A DNA stretch of 64,000 nt from Pseudomonadaceae bacterium (GTDB lineage: Bacteria > Pseudomonadota > Alphaproteobacteria > UBA2136 > UBA6156): positions 1 through 64,000 of the forward strand of contig JACKLD010000014.1 in the NCBI GenBank assembly GCA_024236095.1, written 5' to 3'. Below the pieces are notes generated by a model. That model was given only the letters and a program-made list of their open reading frames with translations. It had not been told where the DNA came from and did no database searches. Numbering within the stretch: the stretch's first letter is position 1; every line of letters begins with the position of its first letter. The position numbers and the translations under genes are program-made. Below are positions 17,787 through 26,360 of this stretch, piece by piece.

Positions 17787-18650
17787 CTACCCCGCCACCA
17801 CTGCCACCCCTACCGCCGCCGCCACCAGCATCAAAATGGCGACCATGTTGTTGCGCTCCCCCTGCCGCACCCTTGCCCACAACGCCAGCCACACGGTAGA
17901 AAGCGCGGTAATCGCCCCCACATACCCGGGGTTGGGAGACAGCACGAACGCCACCAGCAAAATGCCGATGCCCACCATCAGCAACACGCCAAACCCCACA
18001 CTGGCCAAAACCGTGCGCGTATTCCAGCGGGGGAAGCCTCCCAGCCACACCATCGCGGGCAACGCCGCCACCAAGAACATCACGCTCAGCATCGCCAGCG
18101 TCGCACCCACCATTTCCTCGGCACTGGCAGGCGGCCCCGGCAACACGTACTTTTCAATTACGTCTTCCACCCCGAAAATCAGCGCCACCGGCACCACCGC
18201 CAACAACGCTTTCACACTTACGTCGTTGCGACGGATATGCCCAATCCCATACGCCGCCAACCCAAAACACCCCAATACCACCGCCAATTTCCACGGCGCT
18301 TCCAACAGCGGCGCGGCACTGGCAGGGTCAACCACCACCCACAGCGCAAACACCCACAGCATTTTCATCGGCACATACATGCTTGAAAGCCGCCCGCCAT
18401 GGGCCGCGGCCGCATTCATCAACAACACATCGCCCACCATGCTGGCCACGCCCAACCCCACCGAGATGGCGTAAAACCACCACTCTGTCGGCCACGGCAA
18501 CCACCACCACGCGGCCACGGCCAGCGGCAAAATACCAAGACTTCGCCAAATCACCAACTCGCGCCCGTCAATCTTGAACACATGGTTGTACGAGATAATC
18601 ACCGCGCCAAACACGCTGAACACCAACGAGAGCAGTACCCACGTCTCCAT
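17787..18650 (-). CDS. DMT/EamA-type membrane transporter, paralogue 1
   Basis: Integral-membrane protein of 287 residues with about ten helices, in the drug/metabolite transporter layout. It begins METWVLLSLVFSVFG. It aligns end to end with the next gene upstream (shared WPTEQMFY/WPTEWWFY, IRRND/MRRND and the late LSPNPGYV/LAPNPAFV motif). I use the ATG at 18650, which overlaps the upstream stop by one base (TGATG), so the two are translationally coupled. Substrate unknown. It is the last gene of the ileS-lspA operon. Confidence 0.8.
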   Translation of the reverse strand: METWVLLSLVFSVFGAVIISYNHVFKIDGRELVIWRSLGILPLAVAAWWWLPWPTEWWFYAISVGLGVASMVGDVLLMNAAAAHGGRLSSMYVPMKMLWVFALWVVVDPASAAPLLEAPWKLAVVLGCFGLAAYGIGHIRRNDVSVKALLAVVPVALIFGVEDVIEKYVLPGPPASAEEMVGATLAMLSVMFLVAALPAMVWLGGFPRWNTRTVLASVGFGVLLMVGIGILLVAFVLSPNPGYVGAITALSTVWLALWARVRQGERNNMVAILMLVAAAVGVAVVAG

Positions 18651-19516
18651 CAGTGCGTCACCACCAACAGCCCCAGAGAGCCCAACACCAGCACCAAACC
18701 AGCCCACGGATTGGCATCATCCTTGATGTTGAATATACGGTGGTACAGCATCAACCATGCCGGCGCCATCAGCCCCAGCATGCTCACAAACGCGGGGTTG
18801 GGCGCCAAGGTCAACCCGATGAAGAAGCAGATGTGGTTGGTCATGGTAATCGCAGCCGCCCACCCGGCGGCCTGAAACAGTTTTTTGCTTACCAACGGTT
18901 TTTCCGGATTGGGCCTGAACGGCAGCAGCAAAATGGAAAACACCGCGCTCACGCTCATCGCCACAAACAGATACACTACCAAAAGCTGGCCAAAGTTCTC
19001 TCCCTGCAACTGCAAACGCGCGGCAATGTCGGCAAAGGTGTAGAACAGGATCACCGGCAGCAACACCTTCAACGCCCCCCAACTGGCGTCGTTGCGGCGC
19101 ATGGCATTCAGCGCCGCCACCATGATGCCGAAAAACATCAGCCCCGTCACCATCTGCCACGGTTCCTCATGCAAAAGGTGCTGCATCGCCGCCTCGTCGA
19201 CCAGCGGCCACGCCAGCAGCACCAAAATGGCCTTCAACGGAATATGCAGCGCCGCCACCCGCCCGCACATCCGGCGAGAAAGGTCATTGAGCACCAAGTT
19301 CCCAAACACGATCGCCACCCCGCTGAATACGGCGGTGATGTAAAACATCTGCTCGGTAGGCCACGGCTGCACCAACGCCACCGGCAACCAAATCAGCGAT
19401 GCCAACGTCGTCCGCACCAAATTCAGCCGGAACGGCTCCTGCTGGAAAATCCGGTTGATCTCGGCATTCGCCGCCGCCAGCAGGCTGTGCGCCAACGCCG
19501 CGAAAATCCAGACCAT
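18650..19516 (-). CDS. DMT/EamA-type membrane transporter, paralogue 2
   Basis: Integral-membrane protein of 288 residues with about ten hydrophobic helices, paralogous to the following gene at 17787. Both carry the WPTE segment after helix 2, an RRND sequence mid-protein and an A/S-PNP motif near helix 8. The tandem pair may form a heterodimer, as some small multidrug and DMT pairs do; that is inference. It begins 18 bp after the stop of the catalytic M16 peptidase gene. Confidence 0.8.
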   Translation of the reverse strand: MVWIFAALAHSLLAAANAEINRIFQQEPFRLNLVRTTLASLIWLPVALVQPWPTEQMFYITAVFSGVAIVFGNLVLNDLSRRMCGRVAALHIPLKAILVLLAWPLVDEAAMQHLLHEEPWQMVTGLMFFGIMVAALNAMRRNDASWGALKVLLPVILFYTFADIAARLQLQGENFGQLLVVYLFVAMSVSAVFSILLLPFRPNPEKPLVSKKLFQAAGWAAAITMTNHICFFIGLTLAPNPAFVSMLGLMAPAWLMLYHRIFNIKDDANPWAGLVLVLGSLGLLVVTH

Positions 19517-19534
19517 CCCGTTATCCCCGTCCTG

Positions 19535-20914
19535 TTATTGCTTGTCGGCCAACGCACCCAGCTGCTGCTGTTTGCCCACCAGCACACCGGTGGTCATGGC
19601 GTTGGGCACAAGGTAGGCCTTGGCCACCCGCTGTACGTCGGCAGCCGTTACCTTTTTCAGGTCGTCTTCCCACGCATCAAAGGTCTCGGCCTTGCCTCCG
19701 GCCAGAATCCAACTTCCAACCTGATACAGAAGGTTGTCGTTGTCATCCTGACCATACACAGTTTCGGCCAACAGGCTTACCTTGGCGCGCTCCAACTCGT
19801 CGTCACGAACCGGCTCATCCGCCATCCGCGCCACTTCGGCATCCACCGCCGCCGCAACCTTGTCCATGGCGATACCGGCCTTTGGCACCACATACACGTC
19901 CAGACTGCTTTCACCGGCGGCCACCATGTCGTGGTCGCTGCTGGCGGCATCGGCCAAGCCCTGCTGTACCACCAAACTCTGGTACAACCGCGCGGCATCG
20001 CTGCCACCCAAAATTTCGGCCAATACGGAAAGCGCCACCACATCCCGTACGTCCGGCTTGGCACCCGCCACACCTTGGAAGAACGTCGGCGTGCGGTACA
20101 AACGGTAAAACACCGGCAACTGCACCTCTTTGTCCACCTTTACCAACCATACCGGCGCATCCCGCAGCGGCTCCACATGGGCGGCCCGTTGCGGCACGTT
20201 ATCCATCGGTGGCAGGTCGCCGTAATACTGCTTGGCCAGCGGCATCACCTCATCCAGCGTCACGTCTCCCACCACCAGCAACATCGCGTTGTTGGGGGCG
20301 TAATGACGCTTGTACCAATCCAGCAAGGCGGGCAGGTTGTATGCCTCAATGTCCTCTTTCCAGCCAATCACGGGGTTACCATACGGATGGGTCGGATAAT
20401 GCGCCTTCACCAACGCTTCAAAAAAGCGGCTTTGCGGCTGGCTGTCGGTACGCATGCGCCGCTCTTCCAACACCACGTTTTTCTCCGGCGTCAACAACGC
20501 ATCGGTAATTTTCAGGCCCTGCATGCGGTCGGCCTCAATCTCCATCATCAACGGCAGCTTTTCCTTCGTCACCGTCTGGTGGTACGCGGTCATGTCACGG
20601 CTGGTAAAGGCGTTCTGCACCCCGCCGTTCCGCTGGATGATCTTGTCCATGCTCTGATACGGAAACTTGTCGGTTCCCTTGAACATCATGTGCTCCAACA
20701 TATGCGAAAGCCCGGTGCGGCTGGTCTCTTCGTCAATGCTGCCCACCATGTACCATACACTGTGCACCACCACCGGCGCCCGATGATCCGGCACCACCAC
20801 CACCTGCATGCCGTTGGCCAGTTCTCCGTGTTCAATCTTCATGCCGTGGTGTTCCTTTCCGCAGGCGGTTATCATGACGCAGGCCAGCAAGCACGCCAGC
20901 AGTTTGCCTCTCAT
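19535..20914 (-). CDS. M16-family zinc metalloprotease, catalytic
   Basis: Pitrilysin-family protease of 459 residues. The zinc motif is present in GLSHMLEHMMFKGT (HxxEH), with the downstream Glu in the FTSRDMTAYHQTV/EADRM region. The N-terminus MRGKLLACLLACVMITACGKE is a lipoprotein signal with lipobox MITAC, so it should be anchored in the envelope. It sits between the DUF3035 lipoprotein (adjacent codons) and a DMT transporter. The partner subunit, normally next door, is at 15556. Confidence 0.93.
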   Translation of the reverse strand: MRGKLLACLLACVMITACGKEHHGMKIEHGELANGMQVVVVPDHRAPVVVHSVWYMVGSIDEETSRTGLSHMLEHMMFKGTDKFPYQSMDKIIQRNGGVQNAFTSRDMTAYHQTVTKEKLPLMMEIEADRMQGLKITDALLTPEKNVVLEERRMRTDSQPQSRFFEALVKAHYPTHPYGNPVIGWKEDIEAYNLPALLDWYKRHYAPNNAMLLVVGDVTLDEVMPLAKQYYGDLPPMDNVPQRAAHVEPLRDAPVWLVKVDKEVQLPVFYRLYRTPTFFQGVAGAKPDVRDVVALSVLAEILGGSDAARLYQSLVVQQGLADAASSDHDMVAAGESSLDVYVVPKAGIAMDKVAAAVDAEVARMADEPVRDDELERAKVSLLAETVYGQDDNDNLLYQVGSWILAGGKAETFDAWEDDLKKVTAADVQRVAKAYLVPNAMTTGVLVGKQQQLGALADKQ

Positions 20915-21310
20915 TTACTTGCTGCCTTCTTTACGCAACAGCTTTTGCCAGAAGGTCTTTTCTTCCTCCGGCTGCGCCACCGCGTCGATTTCCAGCTTGC
21001 TGCGGATATCCGCATCCGCGCTGCCGGCCTCGTTCAGCAACCAGGTGTTGTCACCCGCCGCCGTGGCGGAAACGGGCGCCGCACCACCGGTAATCAACGC
21101 CCGTGCCTCGGCGGTTTTTTGGGCCCGCAGCACCGCTTCGTAATCAGCGGCGTCACTGGGCGGACGCAGGTTGAAATCCGGCGGCACAGCCAGCGTCGGC
21201 CCGTCGATCACACGGGTTTCATCGGGCGGCGTGCGGCTGGAAAGCAGTTTGGTTTCGCCGCAGGCGGCCACAAACACGGCAACGGCAACAAGGGGCAATA
21301 TCACGCGCAT
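20915..21310 (-). CDS. DUF3035 lipoprotein
   Basis: A 131-residue predicted lipoprotein with lipobox VAAC at residues 14-17. The DUF3035 signature is seen as TPPDETRVIDGPTLAVPP followed by DFNLRPP. The family is found in alphaproteobacteria between lspA and M16 genes, exactly as here; it may be a BamE-like envelope factor but I know of no settled function. Its stop codon is directly adjacent to the M16 start codon, and it follows lspA by 3 bp. Confidence 0.85.
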   Translation of the reverse strand: MRVILPLVAVAVFVAACGETKLLSSRTPPDETRVIDGPTLAVPPDFNLRPPSDAADYEAVLRAQKTAEARALITGGAAPVSATAAGDNTWLLNEAGSADADIRSKLEIDAVAQPEEEKTFWQKLLRKEGSK

Positions 21311-21313
21311 GGC

Positions 21314-21799
21314 TTATTCCTTTTGTTCGCGTTGCTTATACCACAAGCCGCCCCCCAAAAGAAACACCACCCCCACCGTAATCGCACTGTCGGCAACATT
21401 GAAGGCCGGAAAAGTCCAATCGCCGTAATACACCAGTAAGAAATCCACCACCGCGCCATGCTGCACACGGTCCAACAAGTTACCAACCGCCCCGCCGATA
21501 ATCATCCCCAACCCCCATTGGTGATACCACGCCCGCGTCTCACCCAACCAATGCACAAACCAGATGCTCGCCAGCACCGCAATGCTGCCCAACACCCACG
21601 GCCCCCATGCCCCGACATCATTCAAGAAACTAAAGCTCATTCCCCGGTTCCATGCCAGCACGATGGCAAAAAAACCATCCACCACCTTCCACGGCAGACT
21701 GGCCGCATGGGCCAGAATATAGCCCTTGCTCACCACATCCAGCACCAGCACCAGCAGCGCCACCAGCAGCCCCACCCAACGCGCCGCCAAATACCTCAT
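21314..21799 (-). CDS. lspA: Signal peptidase II (prolipoprotein signal peptidase)
   Basis: Inner-membrane aspartyl protease that removes signal peptides from diacylated prolipoproteins. It has 161 residues and four membrane helices. The two catalytic aspartates lie in GGAVGNLLDRV and FPAFNVADSAI, both intact; the N-terminal LDVVSKGY is also conserved. Translationally coupled to the upstream 230-residue gene (ATGA overlap). Several genes here (DUF3035, M16, small lipoproteins) encode likely substrates. Confidence 0.96.
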   Translation of the reverse strand: MRYLAARWVGLLVALLVLVLDVVSKGYILAHAASLPWKVVDGFFAIVLAWNRGMSFSFLNDVGAWGPWVLGSIAVLASIWFVHWLGETRAWYHQWGLGMIIGGAVGNLLDRVQHGAVVDFLLVYYGDWTFPAFNVADSAITVGVVFLLGGGLWYKQREQKE

Positions 21800-22488
21800 A
21801 CCTCCGCACCTTCCTCATCCTCAACCTCGGGCGCGTACACCACCGCCACCGGCTTTCTGGGGTCACCGCTCGGCTCGGTATGAACATGCACATCGTTCAC
21901 CGTCGCCACACGGTCAATAATGGTGGGAGTGGAAAGACTCCACTGCCCGGCCTCTTCGCCGGTCAACAAACGCACATCACGTTCCAGCCCCCGCGTGGCG
22001 ATGTAAAAGTCCGGCCCCAAGTCTTCCACATAATCGTCATGGGCGGCATCCATCAACACCATCGCGCTGGCCATCACTTCCAGCTTGTTCTCTTCCTCAA
22101 TGTCGTGAACCGCCGCCAATTGGTCCCATTCCGCCAACATCTCGGCATCCACCGGCAGGTCGAAACTCAAGCCGTCACTGGCCTCGGCCAACAACCCTTG
22201 CGCCTCCACCAACGCCCGCTCGGGGTGCCAGCCTGAAAGCGTGAACAAATCGCCCAACTGGTAATGTACGTCCATCTCCTTGCCGTCGGCATCGCTGGCC
22301 TGCACCACCACCAACCGACACCTGTGCTCGCGTATCGCCATCACCCACCGCCAGTGCCAGTAGGCGTGCTCCATGGCTTCGCCCACCGCTTGCGAAAGCA
22401 CCTCATCCTCCGCCGTCTCCCACTCCGGCAAGCAGTGCTTCAGCACCACGTCCGGCAAGAACACTTCCCGCGTTTCCAGCACCGTCAT
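21796..22488 (-). CDS. Hypothetical acidic protein between ileS and lspA
   Basis: A 230-residue soluble, acidic protein that I do not recognise. It has no signal peptide, no membrane segment and no obvious catalytic motif. The middle is helical (PVDAEMLAEWDQLAAVHDIEE) and the C-terminus is very acidic (APEVEDEEGAEV). Its start overlaps the ileS stop and its stop overlaps the lspA start, each by 4 bp, so expression is tied to both. Such tight coupling argues that it is a real gene. Confidence 0.7.
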   Translation of the reverse strand: MTVLETREVFLPDVVLKHCLPEWETAEDEVLSQAVGEAMEHAYWHWRWVMAIREHRCRLVVVQASDADGKEMDVHYQLGDLFTLSGWHPERALVEAQGLLAEASDGLSFDLPVDAEMLAEWDQLAAVHDIEEENKLEVMASAMVLMDAAHDDYVEDLGPDFYIATRGLERDVRLLTGEEAGQWSLSTPTIIDRVATVNDVHVHTEPSGDPRKPVAVVYAPEVEDEEGAEV

Positions 22489-25457
22489 GCCGCCGCCCCC
22501 TGCTGCCCCGCCTCGGCCAACGCCTCATCACACCGCGCACAGACGCCAGAGGGCCGTAAACCGGCAGGCTCGTCACCATTTATAACTTTTCCACCATAAA
22601 TCCTCCAACAACGGGGGCATTTATCACCCGCAACAAGCTCTATATTCTCCTCTGGACGAATTTCAACCTCTTCTTCATACGGGCGAATAACACAGTGCAC
22701 AGGTGGCTCAAATTCTTCCCACCACTCTTCCGTCTGCGTAAGCATGTTTATATGAATAAAGGAAAGGCCCGTAACCAATCTCAACAATTCCCCATCTTTC
22801 TCAGACAAGTTTGTTTTCTCAGCCACAACCATTCCCTGTGCGCTGGCATTGCTTTTTATTTTCCCTTCGTTACGCCATTTTTCAGCAACTTGGTTCATAC
22901 GCTCCCGCACAAGCATAATTTCATCCCACCGCGCCTCAAACGCCTCATCCTTCACCCACTCGCGTCCAACCGGCACAAACGTCTCCATGTGCACGCTGGC
23001 ATCCCCCATCCGGCTCCGCCACACCTCGTCACAGGTAAACGGCAGAATCGGCGCCAAGTGCGTGGCCAACGCCCGCAGCAGAATATCCAGCACCGTCAAG
23101 CAACCCTTACGCGCAGGGCTTGAAAGCGGGTCGCAATACAGCACATCCTTCCGCACATCAAAGTAGAAGTTGGAAAGATCCCCCCCGCAAAACTCATACA
23201 ATTCCCGGTACGCCTTGTGGAACTGGTACGCATCAAAATGCTTTCGCACATTGCCCAACACTTGCCCCAGCCGGTGCAGCATGTACTGCTCCAACTCCGG
23301 CAATTGGTCGTAAGGCACAGCCTCACCATCCCACCCATTCAGGTTGCCCAGCAACCAGCGGAAGGTGTTCCTGAACCGCCGATACGCATCGCTCATGCTG
23401 TCCATGATCACCGGACTGTACCGGATATCTTCGCTGTAATCGCTGCTGGCCACCCACAGCCGCACGATATCCATGCCATACTTGTCCCACAGCTGGCGCG
23501 GCTCCACGCCGTTGCCCAAACTCTTGCTGAACTTACGCCCTTCGCCGTCCACCACAAAGCCGGATGTCACCACCTGCTCGTAAGGCGCATCGCCGTACAC
23601 CGCCACACTTGTCAGCAGGCTGCTATGGAACCACCCACGGTGCTGGTCGCTGCCTTCCTGGTACAAGTCGGCGGGCCGCTTGCCGTCATCGCGATGGAAC
23701 CGCTGCCCCACACCACTGTCCGCCCGCAACACATGGGCATGGGTGGTACCGCTGTCAAACCATACGTCCAGAATGTCCCTCACGTACTCAAAATCGTCCA
23801 CGGCTTTGCCCTGCGCGGCCAGCCACCCATCGGGGAACAACTCCGTCTCGCGGCCCCCCAAACGGTTGTCCCACGCATCAATCCCTTCCGCCGCCACCAA
23901 CGCCACAATGTGGCTCCATACCGCCGCGTCATCCACCACCTTGCCGCTGGCCTTGTCCACCATAATCGTGATCGGCACCCCCCACGCCCGCTGACGGGAA
24001 ATACACCAGTCCGGCCGTCCGGCAATCATGCTGCCGATACGGTTTTCACCGTACTGCGGCACCCATTGCACCCCCTTCACACCGTCACGGGCATGAATCC
24101 GGTCCAATGCACTCTCCCGCACACTCTTGCCGGTTTCTGGAACGACCGTATTGTCCAAATCCACAAACCACTGGTGCGTGGTGCGGAAAATCAATTTCTC
24201 CTTGCTCCGCCAGCTTACGGGGTAACTGTGCACCAGCTTCTCTTGCTTCAGCAACCAGCCCTTGCGCTCCAGTTCGGCCAGAATGTCTTTCTGCGCGGGC
24301 CAAATCAGCTTGCCTGCCAATTTGCCGCGCAACGGCGAATCCGCCGCCAACCGGTCCTCCACCCCGTCCACATACGTCCCGTCACCCCGCACGGGGCATT
24401 CCAAATCCAGCCCCTGCTCCACACCAATCTGGAAGTCCTCGGCCCCATGGCTCGGCGCAATGTGTACCAACCCCGTGCCACTGTCGGTCGTCACATGGAA
24501 ACCTTCCACCAACGGCCCGTCCACCCCGTCATACAGCGGATGCACCGCCCGCAACCCGACAAAGTCACCCCCCCTCCGCGTCATCCCCGCGAAAGCGGGA
24601 ATCCAGTTCAGCGATTCACAAAAGCTCCCCGCCAACGCCTTGGCCACCCAATACCGTTTGCCGTCATGCTCAACCGCAACGTAGTCCTCATCCCCCTTCA
24701 CCGCCACCGCGCGGTTAGCCGGAAGCGTCCACGGCGTGGTCGTCCAAATCACCACGTACTCGTTCTCTTTCCCCACCAGCGGCAACGCCAACGTAATGGC
24801 AATGCTTTCCTTGTCGGCATACTCCACCTCGGCCTCGGCCAACGCGGTTTCTTCGGCCCAGCTCCACAGGGTAGAACGCAACCCCTTGTACACCATCCCC
24901 CGCTGCACCAGCTTGCCCAACTCGGCCACAATCCCCGCTTCGTTGGCTTTGTCCATGGTTTTGTAGGGGCGCTCCCAGTCGCCAATCGCCCCTAGCCGCT
25001 GCCATTCGGCCTTTTGCACGTCAATCCATTTTTGCGCATAGGCCCTGCATTTACCCCGCAACTCCGCCACGCTCACATCATGTTTGGTTTTCTTTTCAGC
25101 CCGCAGCTCCTGCTCGATCTTCCATTCAATCGGCAACCCATGACAATCCCACCCCGGCACATACGGGCTGTCAAACCCGGCCATGAACTTGCTGCGGACA
25201 ATCAAATCCTTCAACACATAGGTCAGCGCATGACCCATGTGGAAGTTCCCGTTGGCATACGGCGGCCCAAGGTGCAGAATGAACGTCGCCGCTCCCTCCT
25301 CCTGCCGCTTGGCGCGCAACTTGCCGTACACGTCTTCGTCCAGCCAACGCTGCACCCAAACAGGCTCCTGCTTGGGCAATCCCGCCCGCATCGGAAAATC
25401 GGTCTTCGGCAACTTCAACGTGGCGGAAAAATCGCGCTTGTCAGCGTGTTCACTCAT
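22485..25457 (-). CDS. ileS: Isoleucine-tRNA ligase with in-frame palindromic repeat
   Basis: Class I aminoacyl-tRNA synthetase, 990 residues. HIGH motif is GNFHMGH (about residue 72), KMSKS is GRKFSKSLG (about 640), and the editing domain has the TTDSGTGLVHIAPSHG segment. The C-terminal zinc ribbon CPRCWR...CARC is present. Two oddities. Residues about 284-293 (NWIPAFAGMT) are encoded by a palindromic repeat unit in a poorly conserved part of the editing domain. The last 360 or so bases of the gene fall to about 45% GC by hand count, far below the rest. It is the first gene of a seven-gene operon; ribF, often adjacent, is separated by 1 kb of repeats. Confidence 0.97.
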   Translation of the reverse strand: MSEHADKRDFSATLKLPKTDFPMRAGLPKQEPVWVQRWLDEDVYGKLRAKRQEEGAATFILHLGPPYANGNFHMGHALTYVLKDLIVRSKFMAGFDSPYVPGWDCHGLPIEWKIEQELRAEKKTKHDVSVAELRGKCRAYAQKWIDVQKAEWQRLGAIGDWERPYKTMDKANEAGIVAELGKLVQRGMVYKGLRSTLWSWAEETALAEAEVEYADKESIAITLALPLVGKENEYVVIWTTTPWTLPANRAVAVKGDEDYVAVEHDGKRYWVAKALAGSFCESLNWIPAFAGMTRRGGDFVGLRAVHPLYDGVDGPLVEGFHVTTDSGTGLVHIAPSHGAEDFQIGVEQGLDLECPVRGDGTYVDGVEDRLAADSPLRGKLAGKLIWPAQKDILAELERKGWLLKQEKLVHSYPVSWRSKEKLIFRTTHQWFVDLDNTVVPETGKSVRESALDRIHARDGVKGVQWVPQYGENRIGSMIAGRPDWCISRQRAWGVPITIMVDKASGKVVDDAAVWSHIVALVAAEGIDAWDNRLGGRETELFPDGWLAAQGKAVDDFEYVRDILDVWFDSGTTHAHVLRADSGVGQRFHRDDGKRPADLYQEGSDQHRGWFHSSLLTSVAVYGDAPYEQVVTSGFVVDGEGRKFSKSLGNGVEPRQLWDKYGMDIVRLWVASSDYSEDIRYSPVIMDSMSDAYRRFRNTFRWLLGNLNGWDGEAVPYDQLPELEQYMLHRLGQVLGNVRKHFDAYQFHKAYRELYEFCGGDLSNFYFDVRKDVLYCDPLSSPARKGCLTVLDILLRALATHLAPILPFTCDEVWRSRMGDASVHMETFVPVGREWVKDEAFEARWDEIMLVRERMNQVAEKWRNEGKIKSNASAQGMVVAEKTNLSEKDGELLRLVTGLSFIHINMLTQTEEWWEEFEPPVHCVIRPYEEEVEIRPEENIELVAGDKCPRCWRIYGGKVINGDEPAGLRPSGVCARCDEALAEAGQQGAAA
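24579..24606. repeat. Palindromic repeat unit inside ileS
   Basis: On the plus strand gtcatccccgcgaaagcggg is followed by aatccag, the classic form of an alphaproteobacterial palindromic repeat. Read as ileS codons it gives W-I-P-A-F-A-G-M-T. It matches the core of the intergenic family-A copies (gtcatgcccgcgcaggcggg at 25599). Confidence 0.85.
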
Positions 25458-25718
25458 CGGTTCAGGGTCCCCAATTCTCTCAATCCGGCCAACCTATACC
25501 AGAATAGCGGTATTGACCAGTATTCACCCCGACAATCTGGGAAACCGCCCCCGCCACCACCCCAACACAACCAAGCACCCCCACGGCCCGCAGAGCCGTC
25601 ATGCCCGCGCAGGCGGGTATCCACGTTACACATCAGGCCAAAGGCCTTCCATGTCCTGCAACGGATTGCATCTCTGATAATGCCCTTACCCCATGGCGAA
25701 CACATTTAAGAAACATAT
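25458..25718. other. Non-coding region upstream of ileS
   Basis: The region before the ileS start carries the family-A repeat and no gene that I can support. The first 110 bases contain an AT-containing stretch (tataccagaatagcggtatt) that may include the ileS promoter, but no clear -35/-10 pair stands out. Confidence 0.4.
25583..25652. repeat. Dispersed intergenic palindromic repeat, family A, copy 3
   Basis: A 70-bp copy from acggcccgcagagccgtcat to aaaggccttccat, with the same block order as 4301-4370 (about 90% identical by eye). It lies about 125 bp upstream of ileS, and is the intergenic counterpart of the unit embedded in that gene. Confidence 0.75.
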
Positions 25719-25893
25719 AGCCATTCCCATAAATATGTCCCCATTTGCGGGAGGGCCAAAACGGTGAGAGATGGATGCTGGAGGAGGGAGCGTTGCGGGC
25801 CTACGGGACTGACGACAACGTGCATGTCTCACGTTTTGAACCCCCGCCCGAAGGGTGGCCGCCCAAATGGGGACATATTTATGGGGATGGCTT
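25719..25893. mobile_element. 175-bp MITE/REP-like inverted-repeat element
   Basis: The ends are inverted copies: agccattcccataaatatgt at 25719 and its near complement acatatttatggggatggct ending at 25893. The match continues inward (ccccatttgcggg against ccgcccaaatgggg) and again as aaaacggtgagagatg against catgtctcacgtttt, so the element can fold into one long hairpin. It encodes no protein. Its ATAAATATGTCCCC ends recall repeats mobilised by REP-associated transposases. A solo end lies at 17588. Confidence 0.6.
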
Positions 25894-25899
25894 TAAACT

Positions 25900-26262
25900 C
25901 TAAGTCCTGTCTTTTATTTCCTGAACGACCATCTCAATCTGCGGTAAAACAAACTCCTGCCAAGGAAAATCAGACATTTCTTTCAGACTTGGATTGTTAA
26001 GAATTTTGAGAGTTATCTTATAATATTCCCGGTACTCCAGCAAAAGCCATGCCGCTACTATTTATTCTGTCATGCAAACGTAAGCATCCTCTCTTTCTTT
26101 TGAACCTGAAAGGGTTCTAATAAGCTGGATGTATTTTTCATAACGCTCATTTCTCAAACGCTGGTTGCGTGAATCCAACCATTTAATAAAACCAAACAGA
26201 CCTGCACCGATGCTTATCAGTAAGGTGATGCTGCCTGTGTTTTGAAAAAAAAGCTCAAACAT
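25900..26262 (-). pseudogene. Small membrane protein interrupted by a nonsense codon
   Basis: Reading from the ATG at 26262, 66 codons encode MFELFFQNTGSITLLISIGA and a basic helix (RNERYEKYIQLIRTL) up to a TAA at 26062-26064. The same frame then continues without a break for 53 codons (AAWLLLEYREYYKITLKIL... PQIEMVVQEIKDRT) to TAG at 25900. The downstream part is clearly protein-like, so a single change, probably CAA or CAG to TAA, broke a 119-120 residue gene. It is AT-rich compared with its neighbours. The MITE-like element ends 6 bp after the final stop. Family not recognised. Confidence 0.6.
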
Positions 26263-26360
26263 TAACTAACCGCTTTCTTTTTAGGGCTGGCATAGCTAAG
26301 GAAGCAGGAGCTATGCTGAGCCATGTACCAGAGACATATTGGTAATAGTTATAGTGCAAA

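Noticed and set aside
18653..21439. 928-codon open frame on the plus strand
   Set aside because: It is a shadow of four well-supported minus-strand genes (DMT, M16, DUF3035 and part of lspA). Its His/Gln/Arg-rich composition is typical of antisense GC-rich frames.
23217..24995. 592-codon frame on the plus strand
   Set aside because: It lies wholly opposite ileS, whose domains are continuous on the minus strand.
25764..26000. 78-codon plus-strand frame
   Set aside because: It runs through the inverted-repeat element and opposite the interrupted membrane-protein gene; sequence is not protein-like.
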